From NCBI RefSeq assembly GCF_001591625.1, contig NZ_BCVG01000003.1:1-64000 (forward strand): a DNA stretch of 64,000 nucleotides. The letters run 5' to 3'. Positions 47,324 to 56,585 of this stretch are shown here, in pieces. A program made the translations under genes and the position numbers. The notes under the pieces are model-generated. The model saw nothing but the letters and a program-made list of their open reading frames with translations, made no database searches and was not told the DNA's origin. Each line of letters starts with the position of its first letter. The first letter of the stretch is position 1. This DNA is from Metabacillus fastidiosus NBRC 101226. Lineage in GTDB: Bacteria > Bacillota > Bacilli > Bacillales > Bacillaceae.

Positions 47324-50300
47324 ACTGTTCACTACTCTCCTGACTAGCATTAGGTATTTGGATTTTATATTCTCTTCCATTCCTCACAAGGTAACCAAAA
47401 CCTGGATTGATTTCTTCTTCTTTTCTTGAATATGACAGAGTATATAAGCTTTGGTCCGACTTCTTTAACAGAAGAACAGCTTGTCTAACTTGTTTCAATT
47501 CAGACGTAAAACTGTCAAATCCTTTAGAAAATTCATTAGCATTGCCCGACACGATTACGTGGAAACTTAAGTGACTGTAATTTTTTAAATAACCGCTGAC
47601 ACGATCCTGGATGGTCATATCAGCAGTTTGCTGGAATCTTGAAAGACCATCAATCATAAAAATAATCGGTTTAAAGACTGCTTTTTCAATGGAGTTCTCA
47701 TATTGCTGCTGCCTCTCTTGCAACACAGCATCAATACTGTTGAACCAATCAGCCATCCCTTCTTTTGAATTCATATAATTCACTTTTTCATGGGATGCAT
47801 ATGCCGATAACCCTCTGTCAATAGCATCAAAAACGCCAATTTCACTTACTTCCTGTAAAAATAACATTTCCAGCATAACTCTCAATACATTCGTTTTTCC
47901 TTTTTTCGATTGTCCGACTACAAGGCAATGATTGCCCGCAATTAAATCGACTTCAACAGTTCCAACTGTTGCTTCATTTAATGCAAAAGGAATAACGCCA
48001 TTTTCTAATTCTGTATCGACATAGTCCTGAACAAACATGCGCAGACCAAGACGTTTCGGCAGCATCGGAACTCTTGCCGGTTTTTTGAAATTTTTATATG
48101 TCTCTTTTAGACTCTTAATTTCCTGCTTCATTTCTTCCAGTATTGTAAGATCATCTTCCCCATTTGCCGGTAAATACATTTGTGTGAACAGTGTCTGCTC
48201 TTTCTTAATTAATGCCCGGCCGGGAATTGGTTCATTATCAAATTTTGTTCTCCCTATTAAGCCAAACTGCTCGGACTGATCCATTAAATAGTGGACAATT
48301 TTTGTTTTTAAATTATTCATTAACGGCTGTCTAATAGAATTAATCCTTGTTGCAGCAGTAATTGTAAAGATCCCGAGCGACTGGCCGTCCCTTACAACCT
48401 GAATAAATTGTGCTTCAAAATCCGGCATTTCTTCTTTTACTAAATCAAAATTATCAATCGTAATAAAAATGACCGGCAGTTTATTTTTGGAAACAGAATT
48501 ATATAATTTAATATTGCTCACTTCCGCTTCCGAAAATAACTGTTTGCGGCGATCAAGCTCCGCCTTCATCATCTGCATAAACTTCTCGATTTTTCTCTGT
48601 TCATCATATTTAAAATAGTCCCCGGTATGCGGAAGCTGTCGGAGAGGAAGCAATGCTCCATTTCCGAAATCAAACAGATAATAATGCAATTGTTCTGGCG
48701 AATATTTTGCCGCAAAACTTAACAACAACGTAAGAATTGTCGTTGATTTCCCGTATCCGGATGAGCCGAATATACCAATGTTCCCATCATCGATCCATTC
48801 GTATATATAATCTGTCTGGCTTTGCTTTTCAGGCTCATCTTTTATACCGATCGCAAATGCGCCGTCTTGCTGTACTTTGCTTTCATACCTTGAAATTCTT
48901 GATCTTAAAGGAGGCAGCCATGGGCTGTGAAGTTTCTCTATTTCTAATTGATGCTGTACTTTAATAATCTCCTTCACTACTTCCTCAATCTCTGTCCGCT
49001 CCGCTTTCTTCTTCTTCACTTGCTGTACATTCGATATTGGAATAAGACCTAAATCTGTGACAAATGCAATTTCATCTTCCGATTCCACTGTATCTTCTAA
49101 ATAAGGGGCACCGCTCCACGCTGACTGGAATAATTCATATACTTCATTATTTCCTACCTGTAAATATCCTCTACCAGTGACAGTAATATTTGCGGCATCA
49201 CTATTTTTCAAAACTTCTTTACTGTCATTTGCATCCTGCACCTTTAAAGCAATTTTAAAGCGGGCATTACTCCAAATCTGGTTATCTATTACACCACCCG
49301 GCTTCTGTGTTGCAAGAATAAGATGCACTCCTAAGCTTCTTCCAATCCTTGCGGTACTCACTAATTCTTTAATAAATTCAGGCTCTTCATTTTTCAGCTC
49401 TGCAAATTCATCCGAGATTAAGAATAAATGAGGCATTGCTTGTTTTGCTTTTCCAGCTTTATAAAGATACATATAATCATTAATATGATTTACTTCATAT
49501 TCATCAAATAATCGCTGCCTCTTTTTCAATTCACTGTTGATAGAGGCAAGTGCACGCGCACTAAAGTTTTTACTGCCTTCAATATTTGTAATTGTTCCTA
49601 GTAAATGCGGCATATTTCGGAATGGCTGTGCCATCCCTCCGCCTTTATAATCAATTAATAAAAAGGCGACTTCATGCGGGTGATAATGAACGGAAAGAGA
49701 TAAAATGAAAGTTTGTAAAAATTCACTTTTCCCTGAACCTGTTGTTCCCGCTAATAAACCATGTGGTCCATGAGCTTTTTCATGAAGATTTAGTTCAACG
49801 ATATCATTTCTTCCTTTTAAACCGATAGGAGCTGCTAAAGACTTAGAAGGTTCACTCGTCAGCCATTTTGCTCCTATTTCTAATTGATGTGTTTCTTTTA
49901 CTTGCAGCAGCTCTAAGAAACTTACACTCTCAGGAATGGAGTTGTTCATCCCTTTTACATGGTTCAATGAGAGAAGCATTCTTGAAAATTTCTCATTATT
50001 AGAAGGGGAATGTTCATCTAACTGGAATGCTGTATGAACAGCCTTCCCTTTTTGAATCGTTATTTCACCTTCACGTTCATTAATATAGCTTGCAAGCGTA
50101 TGAAGATTTTCGCTTAAGCTTTCTCTCGTATCAGAAGCAAAAAGGACAGAAAATCCAAGCTGTACATTTTTCCCTTCTAAATATTCTAAAATGACATGTT
50201 CTGCGATAAGCTTTCTATTCGTCACAATAAACACAAAATGCGGCGAAAATCTTTTTTTATCTTTCTGTTCATCTAAATCACGTTCTCTAATCATCTGATA

Positions 50301-51773
50301 AATAGAGGAAAGCAGCTGATCACGGGTCTGTTCATTGTAAATGAAGCCTTTTGCGTAGGAATAAGGAAGCTGAAAATGAGGAAGCCATTTCATCCATTCC
50401 CAGTCGTAATAATCCTCTTCATCAAAAATCGCAATGAATCTGATATCATGGTAGCTGTGAAAAAAAGCTAACTGTCCGACTAATTGCTGAATTTCCCTTT
50501 TTAATATTGATTTCTTCCCAACCAGCCCCATCGCTCCATATGACAGATCAATCGTTAACGGAACATCTTTAACCTGCTTATATATGCGGATCATTTCCTG
50601 TGACTTTTCCAACAGATCATCTATTTCCCGATTAGCCATATCATTCGAACCCGCTGATACTTCATAGCTTGAAGGAATTGTGGCTCTGCCGATTCGAAAT
50701 TGAAGGAAATCTTCACTTTCAAATGCCCTTTCCCAAATCCGGTCACTAATCTGATCTGTTAAATACTTCATTTTTTCAAATGAAGGAAAGTGAAAATACA
50801 ATACTTCTCTTTGCTTATGAGACAGCTTCTGCAGCTCTTCCCGTTTTTGTTCAAGATATTTTGTATATACTATGCGGCGTTTTATACTTCTTTCTTTTCT
50901 ATTTTTTCGCTCCCTAAAGTACTGTACACTTGATGTAATAATAGACATGACAAACATGGAGATCGAAATAAGAATAAAAATACCTCTTGGCTGAATAAGA
51001 AAAACAACTCCCATAACAATAAGCATGACGAGCGGCGGCATAATCATCAGCCAAAGACCTCTGTTATAATCCTCTGCTTCCTGGCTTGGAAAAGAGAAAT
51101 GTACTTTTTCTTTTGGCAAATCATATATTAAGCGGGGTGTCCTATGATAATTCGGATATTTCTTCTTCATTTCAGATGTAGGATTTAATGTTTCCGGCAA
51201 GGAAGATTCAAATAGATCCGCACTTCTTATTAACAATAAATCTTCCTCTAAAAAAATGGCTTCCATAAAGGGACAGCTGACTACATCTCCATTTTCAACG
51301 CTCTTTATTTCACTCAACTTTTGGCCGTTTAGAAAAAGACGATTGCTTTCATTTATTACTTTCCATTTTCCGTTCAGCTTAATGAAGGTAAACCAGCTGT
51401 CCCGGTCATATTCTCCCTTCCGAGAAATAACGGCATGATCATCAGCTGAAACTGAAATCTCATTTTCTTTGCCAACATAATAAATCTTTTCTTTCTCTTC
51501 TCTTGCCACATAAATAATTTCAAGCTGCTTTCCATTTAGAGAAAAGAAAAAGGGCTGTTCCGGCTGAATGGTACCAATTTCGTTTTCATTGTTCATAATA
51601 TAAAAACTATTAGAGTTTTTATCTCTCTTTAATTCAATCATTTCCCCTTCAAAAGGAAATGATTGAATTGTTATCGTATGCTCACTGTCATTTCCAATCG
51701 TGACCGTCTCAATATCTTCTTTTAATCTATACTGCTCATAATTCTCGTCTGAAAATATCCATAAAGAACCCAA
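47316..51773 (-). CDS. essC: Type VIIb secretion ATPase EssC/YukBA
   Basis: About 1485 residues: two N-terminal FHA-like domains (1-190), two membrane helices (about 245-290), and three FtsK/SpoIIIE-type ATPase domains with Walker A motifs GTTGSGKS (near 683), GSSGYGKS (near 1008) and GQSKKGKT (near 1288). It is the motor of the system. It is one gene here, not split. The TTG at 51773 lies 9 nt after AGGAG; another TTG three codons earlier abuts that site. Confidence 0.95.
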   Translation of the reverse strand: MGSLWIFSDENYEQYRLKEDIETVTIGNDSEHTITIQSFPFEGEMIELKRDKNSNSFYIMNNENEIGTIQPEQPFFFSLNGKQLEIIYVAREEKEKIYYVGKENEISVSADDHAVISRKGEYDRDSWFTFIKLNGKWKVINESNRLFLNGQKLSEIKSVENGDVVSCPFMEAIFLEEDLLLIRSADLFESSLPETLNPTSEMKKKYPNYHRTPRLIYDLPKEKVHFSFPSQEAEDYNRGLWLMIMPPLVMLIVMGVVFLIQPRGIFILISISMFVMSIITSSVQYFRERKNRKERSIKRRIVYTKYLEQKREELQKLSHKQREVLYFHFPSFEKMKYLTDQISDRIWERAFESEDFLQFRIGRATIPSSYEVSAGSNDMANREIDDLLEKSQEMIRIYKQVKDVPLTIDLSYGAMGLVGKKSILKREIQQLVGQLAFFHSYHDIRFIAIFDEEDYYDWEWMKWLPHFQLPYSYAKGFIYNEQTRDQLLSSIYQMIRERDLDEQKDKKRFSPHFVFIVTNRKLIAEHVILEYLEGKNVQLGFSVLFASDTRESLSENLHTLASYINEREGEITIQKGKAVHTAFQLDEHSPSNNEKFSRMLLSLNHVKGMNNSIPESVSFLELLQVKETHQLEIGAKWLTSEPSKSLAAPIGLKGRNDIVELNLHEKAHGPHGLLAGTTGSGKSEFLQTFILSLSVHYHPHEVAFLLIDYKGGGMAQPFRNMPHLLGTITNIEGSKNFSARALASINSELKKRQRLFDEYEVNHINDYMYLYKAGKAKQAMPHLFLISDEFAELKNEEPEFIKELVSTARIGRSLGVHLILATQKPGGVIDNQIWSNARFKIALKVQDANDSKEVLKNSDAANITVTGRGYLQVGNNEVYELFQSAWSGAPYLEDTVESEDEIAFVTDLGLIPISNVQQVKKKKAERTEIEEVVKEIIKVQHQLEIEKLHSPWLPPLRSRISRYESKVQQDGAFAIGIKDEPEKQSQTDYIYEWIDDGNIGIFGSSGYGKSTTILTLLLSFAAKYSPEQLHYYLFDFGNGALLPLRQLPHTGDYFKYDEQRKIEKFMQMMKAELDRRKQLFSEAEVSNIKLYNSVSKNKLPVIFITIDNFDLVKEEMPDFEAQFIQVVRDGQSLGIFTITAATRINSIRQPLMNNLKTKIVHYLMDQSEQFGLIGRTKFDNEPIPGRALIKKEQTLFTQMYLPANGEDDLTILEEMKQEIKSLKETYKNFKKPARVPMLPKRLGLRMFVQDYVDTELENGVIPFALNEATVGTVEVDLIAGNHCLVVGQSKKGKTNVLRVMLEMLFLQEVSEIGVFDAIDRGLSAYASHEKVNYMNSKEGMADWFNSIDAVLQERQQQYENSIEKAVFKPIIFMIDGLSRFQQTADMTIQDRVSGYLKNYSHLSFHVIVSGNANEFSKGFDSFTSELKQVRQAVLLLKKSDQSLYTLSYSRKEEEINPGFGYLVRNGREYKIQIPNASQESSEQYV

Positions 51774-51803
51774 AAAAATCAACTCCTGTGCTACTGCTTT
51801 CCA

Positions 51804-53180
51804 TTACTGTGCTTTTGGAACATTTTCGACCGGCTGTTTATTATCGGCTGCCTGTTCCTTTGGAGGCTGTTCCCCATTATTCTGCTGTTGCGGGGATTGT
51901 TCCTTATTAGCTTCCTGCTCTTTTGGAGGTGCAGCTTCTTGTTCACTCTCTGCTTCTTCGGGAGCTGATGGTCCCATCCTCTCTTCTTCCTCTAATCTCT
52001 TTTCCTCTTCTAGCTTTCTCTCTTCTTCTATTTCTCTTTCAAACTGTTTCAATTCTTCTGTAATTGCTTCTATTTCTTTTTCCTTTTCTTCTCCTGACAA
52101 CTTATCCATTGCTTTAATATCTTCTCGATATTTTATTAAGCCAAGCCTGATCAAGTCTCGGTCTTCAAGAGACCTTGCCAAATCTATCGCTTCTTTATTC
52201 ATCCCTCTGCCTATGTAAATCCAATATACGAAGTAATCCGGATCTGTCTGCAATGTAATTGTTTTTTGTACATTCTCCTTTTGCAGTTCTCCTAACTCTT
52301 CATTTAAAACATAAGAAAAAGCCAATTCATACTGTACTGAATAGGGCATTCCTTCTGGGCTGTATTGGTTCAAAACATCAATTACATTACTGTATTTCTC
52401 ACGTAAGAAATATTCATTGCCTTTTACATATGCATCTTGTTTCGGCTGAATAAATAAAACAGAATAGAATGAATAAATAATGGCAGGTATTAAAAGAATG
52501 ATCGTTCCCCAGAAAACATAACGCTGCACTTGCCACTTTTTCTTCGGCAAATATACTGTATGTTTCTCTTTCTCTTCCAGCTCGGTAACAAATTGCTTTA
52601 ACGTTTCTGACAATTCTTCTAAACTGTCGGCTGCCTGGATTAATTTTGCTTTATCCGAAAGTTTCATTACTTCCACATATTTTAAATAATCTTCAAAATC
52701 ATACTGCCCATCAATAAGAACCGATGTGACAGCCTTCACCTCTTGCAGCAGCCGAGCCGAATCTTCTTCATATGGTGGAATACTTTCATTTACTCCGTAA
52801 TGAAGAAAATACGGCGTTAAACTTTGATCAAAAATAAGATTTTCCGGACAAGTGATAAGATTTATCCTTTTTAAACTATGATGAGCAACTTTATTTACGA
52901 GTTGACCAGCAGCCACCAGTCTCGCATAAGCATTTTTCTTTTTTACTCTATTAAAATCAAAAAAAGATGAGGGTTTCTGAATAGTGATCTTCACTTCATC
53001 TTCTGTTTCTTCAATCTTTCTATGGAGAGGTTTATCCAACGTTTCCAGCATTTGAATTTCCAGCTGATGCTGCATCTTTAATCTCGCACGCTGAAAAACA
53101 AAAACAAAATCTCCATTCTCTTCTTTTGAAATAATGGCATCCAGCTGTTGTTCTAAATACGTCTTATTCGTTTCTTCCAT
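51804..53180 (-). CDS. essB: Type VIIb secretion protein EssB/YukC
   Basis: 458 residues: N-terminal cytoplasmic pseudokinase domain (about 1-210), a single helix (about 221-243), an extracytoplasmic helical domain with TPR-like character, and an acidic, then proline- and glutamine-rich tail from about 370 to the end. EssB dimerises and links EssC to the other membrane parts. Second-to-third place in the operon as in B. subtilis yukC. Confidence 0.93.
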   Translation of the reverse strand: MEETNKTYLEQQLDAIISKEENGDFVFVFQRARLKMQHQLEIQMLETLDKPLHRKIEETEDEVKITIQKPSSFFDFNRVKKKNAYARLVAAGQLVNKVAHHSLKRINLITCPENLIFDQSLTPYFLHYGVNESIPPYEEDSARLLQEVKAVTSVLIDGQYDFEDYLKYVEVMKLSDKAKLIQAADSLEELSETLKQFVTELEEKEKHTVYLPKKKWQVQRYVFWGTIILLIPAIIYSFYSVLFIQPKQDAYVKGNEYFLREKYSNVIDVLNQYSPEGMPYSVQYELAFSYVLNEELGELQKENVQKTITLQTDPDYFVYWIYIGRGMNKEAIDLARSLEDRDLIRLGLIKYREDIKAMDKLSGEEKEKEIEAITEELKQFEREIEEERKLEEEKRLEEEERMGPSAPEEAESEQEAAPPKEQEANKEQSPQQQNNGEQPPKEQAADNKQPVENVPKAQ

Positions 53181-53209
53181 ACGATGAACCTCATTTTCTA
53201 CAGTTAACT

Positions 53210-53449
53210 TTATAGAATCTCCAGTTTATCCCCAGTCATTATTTCACTATCTTCAAGCGTATTAGAACCAGGATAAACTGTATTTTTATTTAGCACTCTC
53301 ACCCAATAACCTTCTCTTGGAGGCATAGAAATACTTCTTTCCTGCCAAACAATATCTATTAATTTTTTAATTGTATAGTAATTAGAAAGCCTGAGATCAA
53401 GCGTTTCCCCATTATAATTTTTTAAGTCAATTGTTATTTGAATATAAAT
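53210..53449 (-). CDS. esaB: Ubiquitin-like protein EsaB/YukD with apparent ATT start
   Basis: The 79-residue ubiquitin-fold protein aligns from its first residue with B. subtilis YukD (MYIDITIDLKHYNG there; (I)YIQITIDLKNYNG here), and both would be 79 long. At the Met1 position the codon is ATT at 53449, 6 nt after AAAGGTG. A GTG three codons upstream overlaps that ribosome site, and a TTG eight codons upstream has none. So initiation at AUU is the simplest reading. It regulates or assists T7SSb secretion. Confidence 0.85.
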   Translation of the reverse strand: MYIQITIDLKNYNGETLDLRLSNYYTIKKLIDIVWQERSISMPPREGYWVRVLNKNTVYPGSNTLEDSEIMTGDKLEIL

Positions 53450-53494
53450 AGCGATCACCTTTAAACATGTCAAAAATAATATTCCATTAAAAAA

Positions 53495-53524
53495 GGCGCT
53501 AAAATCTCAATTGATTGAAGCGCC
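53495..53524 (-). terminator. Attenuator between yukE and yukD
   Basis: GGCGCT (53495-53500) with AGCGCC (53519-53524), followed on the minus strand by TTTTTTAATGG. It lies directly after yukE, so most transcripts would stop there, giving excess of the secreted WXG100 protein over the machine. Confidence 0.8.
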
Positions 53525-53534
53525 CCTAACTTCA

Positions 53535-53828
53535 TTAACCGCGAATTTGGCTAGCGATTTGTTGGTCTGCATCAGCAAGCGCTTTAGCAGTACTTTGCAG
53601 TTGTTGTGATACTTCTTGTAATAATGTAGCCATATTTACAAAAGAAGGTTTTAATTCTTCATACTGAGTAATAAAAGCGTTTCTAGCTTCCCCTTCCCAG
53701 ATGTCAATTAAATGCTTCTTCATATCTTCTAAATGTCTAATAACCTCTTCAACATTTTGGCTCTGTACTGCGTACTGGCCACCTACACTATTAAGTTCTT
53801 CTGGAGTAGCACGAATAATTCCTGACAT
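53535..53828 (-). CDS. esxA: WXG100 protein EsxA/YukE
   Basis: A 97-residue helical hairpin with the WEG turn (IWEGEARNAF near residue 43), the secreted WXG100 partner and core substrate of T7SSb. AAAGGAG precedes the ATG. It is the first gene of the secretion operon, with a promoter about 45-70 bp upstream. Confidence 0.95.
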   Translation of the reverse strand: MSGIIRATPEELNSVGGQYAVQSQNVEEVIRHLEDMKKHLIDIWEGEARNAFITQYEELKPSFVNMATLLQEVSQQLQSTAKALADADQQIASQIRG

Positions 53829-53870
53829 GTTCCCATCTCCTTTATTCGACAGTTTATTTATTTCAACTAC

Positions 53871-53899
53871 AGTTTAGTGAATTCACTTTGACGGGTCAA
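53871..53899 (-). promoter_or_regulatory. Promoter of the type VII operon with two palindromes
   Basis: On the minus strand TTGACC (53894-53899), 17 bp, TAAACT (53871-53876). GTGAATTCAC (53877-53886), a perfect 10-bp palindrome, lies next to the -10, and TTGAC-GG-GTCAA (53888-53899) covers the -35. These are good operator candidates. Confidence 0.6.
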
Positions 53900-54100
53900 T
53901 AGATTTTGTATTTTTTGTAAAAAACAGTAATAAATACTTAAAAACTTCTAAAATTTAATCTAGGTTATTAGTATGTATTTTTTTATTTTCAGCCGAAAAA
54001 AGAGCAAAACTATTACATTAGTCCCTTTTCTCATAGTGTCTTTTATTACTAGGTTGAAATTCGGCTTATTTCTAGGAAAAGGGAAATTCTAGATAAAAAA

Positions 54101-54132
54101 AGAGAAAATATTTTAAAAAATATATTTTCTCT
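54101..54132 (-). terminator. Terminator after the broken orphan toxin
   Basis: AGAGAAAATAT (54101-54111) with ATATTTTCTCT (54122-54132); TTTTTTTATC follows on the minus strand. The gap 53900-54155 also holds AGCCGAA...TTCGGCT and TCCCTTTTC...GAAAAGGGA pairs around 53990-54085, of unknown meaning. Confidence 0.75.
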
Positions 54133-54155
54133 TCATAATATTAAAAGGCATATAG

Positions 54156-54622
54156 CTAGGTTTTATTTATAATCCATGCTTTGGTTTCTTCAATATCTTC
54201 ATTGCTAGTCTTCTGACTAACTTTACCCTTATACTCATCAACCTGCGACCCAGAACCATCACGTTTAATCTCTGTATAATATCCTCAACCTTGATCGTCT
54301 CTATACCATAAGTGCTGGATGATACTATCCCGTTCGTAGCAACTGATTCTCTGACTCAAATAATCGGAAAAAGATCGACTTTTTTTATTTCTCTTCCAAT
54401 TACTTCAGCAGCCTTTTTTCCGCCCTCTTTTATTTGTTCTAATTGTCTATAACTAGCTCTGCCCATATCCTTCAGAATCGCTTGACCCTTCTGAATCTGC
54501 TGCTCGACGTATTCCTTGCTGTATGGGAAGTTAGGTACTCCTTTATCGATAATTCTTGCTGCACCTGCTGTTCCGCCGACCATGAGACCCGTCATCAGAC
54601 CTTGCTGTTCTTCTGTCAGTTC
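54156..54622 (-). pseudogene. Broken orphan LXG toxin C-terminal cassette
   Basis: The 5' part encodes LTEEQQGLMTGLMVGGTAGA and the same pre-toxin block as the full LXG toxin, up to KDMGRA, then a different sequence. The frame is lost near 54355. A following frame reads ISCYERDSIIQHLWYRDDQG, an in-frame TGA, then GYYTEIKRDGSGSQVDEYKG and on to IINKT-stop at 54156. So a toxin domain of unknown type was inactivated by a frameshift and a nonsense change. No ribosome site before it; a terminator lies just upstream. Confidence 0.7.
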
Positions 54623-54650
54623 GAAACGAATGGATCCTGCTAAAATGAAA

Positions 54651-54685
54651 AACACTTTTCGTCTATAATAGACAATCAAGTGCTG
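54651..54685 (-). terminator. Cassette-boundary terminator, copy 3
   Basis: AACACTT...AAGTGCT arms with inner GTCTA/TAGAC; T-run on the minus strand. Its sequence and flanks (GGATCCTGCTAAAATGAAAA) closely match the hairpins at 57515-57552 and, less so, at 60795-60830. Confidence 0.75.
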
Positions 54686-54811
54686 TAAGTTCATATATTT
54701 ATATATTTTCTAAGTTCACTAATATTTTTGAGTTTTTATAAATTTAAACTAATGAGCTTATTCAATCTCTTTAGTTTGTTTTTTATGAGATCTATAAGTA
54801 GGCCGGTCTAT

Positions 54812-55267
54812 TTAAATATTATTATTTTTTATCTCCTCAAACCACTCATTAGCAATTTGACCAGCCGTTTTAGTATCGTGATTAGTATAAACTAAATCAT
54901 ACTTGTATTCAGCTTTAAATTTGCCACTCTTTACATCATAAATTAATTTCATTTCAGTTGGCATTTCTCTTTCGTATCCTTTGCATAATTCTTTCATTTT
55001 TTCAATATCTTCATTTAAGATATTTAATACCATAAACCCTCGTTTTGGAGACACATCATATCTTTCTTCTCCCTTCTCCAATGCATCATTCACTTTATGA
55101 CATTCTACATATTTATTATTAATCAAATAGAAGAATCTGCTCGAAATAACTCCTTCTTCACATGAGGCATAAACATACACTTTATCGGCTCTATCTTCCA
55201 CATATTCCATACATATGGATATCATATCTGCTTGCAATTCACTAAACTTATCTTCAAATTCTTTCAT
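54812..55267 (-). CDS. YezG-type (DUF600) immunity protein, copy 2
   Basis: A 151-residue acidic protein of the YezG/DUF600 immunity family, in which B. subtilis YezG neutralises the LXG nuclease YeeF. It differs from the copy at 57678-58133 at about one residue in six. No matching toxin domain remains beside it; the downstream fragment is broken. It may guard against toxins from kin strains. The downstream sequence (54690-54810) also repeats that after copy 1. Confidence 0.8.
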   Translation of the reverse strand: MKEFEDKFSELQADMISICMEYVEDRADKVYVYASCEEGVISSRFFYLINNKYVECHKVNDALEKGEERYDVSPKRGFMVLNILNEDIEKMKELCKGYEREMPTEMKLIYDVKSGKFKAEYKYDLVYTNHDTKTAGQIANEWFEEIKNNNI

Positions 55268-55397
55268 ACTACTTTTTCACTCCTCCCATGAAAAACTTAC
55301 TACTAGTTTATTTTAAATATAAGGTTAAGTATTTTCTTGAACACCAGATAGTCGCTTCTCATGTTACCATCTTTTTATAGAATACTGAACTTTCTTC

Positions 55398-55847
55398 TTA
55401 CTCTATTTCTTCCGGTTTTCTAAATAAACAAAGAGTATCTAGTGCCTCAAAAATGTTATTGCCAAACCTATATACTGAATAACCATTTTTCCCAAAGACC
55501 TTGCCCGACTTTGAAACAAACATAATTAAATTTCCACGGTATGCCTCTCCAACTACAACAAGCGGCTCTTTTACTCGCTGCTCAAATTCTTCAAAATCTT
55601 CTTTTTCATAGTAATCCCCAACAGCTTCTTCGGGACTAAAATGAAAGGTTTCTAAACTTCCGTTCGGGTGCTTAAACTTAGATTTAACTCCACCAAATAT
55701 ACTTAATACCTCTATCACTGGATTGAATATTTGATATCCCATTGTCTCTAAAAACCTTACTGTCTCGGTTAAATCAACCTTACTATTCGGGTTCCATCCT
55801 GATTCTTCCAGTATATTAATAGTTTTTCCTGATAATTTAGTTTTCAT
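55398..55847 (-). CDS. SUKH-3-type immunity protein
   Basis: A 149-residue protein fitting the SUKH-3 immunity pattern: ESGWNPNSKVDLTETVRFLE near the start, EVLSIFGGV near residue 43, then FHFSPEEAVGDYYE. SUKH proteins bind many different polymorphic toxins. The ATG at 55847 follows GGGAGG. No toxin lies directly upstream, so it is an orphan immunity gene in the cassette array. Confidence 0.75.
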   Translation of the reverse strand: MKTKLSGKTINILEESGWNPNSKVDLTETVRFLETMGYQIFNPVIEVLSIFGGVKSKFKHPNGSLETFHFSPEEAVGDYYEKEDFEEFEQRVKEPLVVVGEAYRGNLIMFVSKSGKVFGKNGYSVYRFGNNIFEALDTLCLFRKPEEIE

Positions 55848-55962
55848 TAACTTTCCTCCCATTCTTCGAAACCTTTCGAACCCTTAGAGCTTCTTGGTCA
55901 ACTTTGATATGAATATGAAATTATATTTTTCAATCATTACTCACCATAAATTAATTAAAAAA

Positions 55963-55990
55963 CCTTGAAAGGTATGGAAGCCAATCAAGG
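55963..55990 (-). terminator. Hairpin downstream of the Imm3-like gene
   Basis: CCTTGA (55963-55968) with TCAAGG (55985-55990), then TTTTTTAATTAA on the minus strand. The 375-bp gap 55848-56222 holds otherwise only AT-rich DNA without a clear ORF. Confidence 0.6.
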
Positions 55991-56222
55991 TAATGTAGTT
56001 CTCTATCAATATCTTAACTTTTTTTCATATAATTATTAAAGAGCAGAGAAAATCTAGCTGCGAGTATAAATATATTCTCTATCTTACTAGCCTTTTCATA
56101 ATGCATTTCAAGACTTGTTCTTGTTCCCACCATCCGCTACGTTAGAACTTATATATTTCTTATTGCTTCTTCTAGCGAATTGAATTTGCTTAACAGCTAG
56201 TTTTTAATTGGTTGCACATTGG

Positions 56223-56573
56223 TCAATTCACAACCTCAACACCATGAAATTTAGCTTCTACTATTCGGAGAAGTTCACTCAAATCCTGAGCATCCTCTAA
56301 ACCGAGTTCACTAATGAATTTATCAATATTAAAGTCCTTAGTAATACTTTTGACTTCGTCAAAGATTCGTTGCGATAGTATCCCTTTTTCAATTTGTAAA
56401 TGAGCTAGGCTAATATAAAATATAGCCTTCTCTGTTTCTCCCTCTTCAATTACATTGGCAAATTCATACAAACATCGCCCTCCTGATTGAAGGGCATCTA
56501 ATCCGTCATTTATAGAATTGGTGAAAACTTCACTTACATATTCTTTTAATTCTTTATAATCCCATTCTTCCAT
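56223..56573 (-). CDS. Probable immunity protein for the deaminase toxin (Imm3-like)
   Basis: A 116-residue acidic, all-helical protein with an N-terminal EEWDYKELKEYVSEVF. It lies 12 nt after the orphan deaminase-type toxin end and so should be its immunity protein. All-helical Imm3 proteins with a conserved tryptophan accompany BURPS668_1122-type deaminases; size and features agree, but I cannot confirm the family. Confidence 0.65.
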   Translation of the reverse strand: MEEWDYKELKEYVSEVFTNSINDGLDALQSGGRCLYEFANVIEEGETEKAIFYISLAHLQIEKGILSQRIFDEVKSITKDFNIDKFISELGLEDAQDLSELLRIVEAKFHGVEVVN

Positions 56574-56585
56574 ACATTCTCCCTC

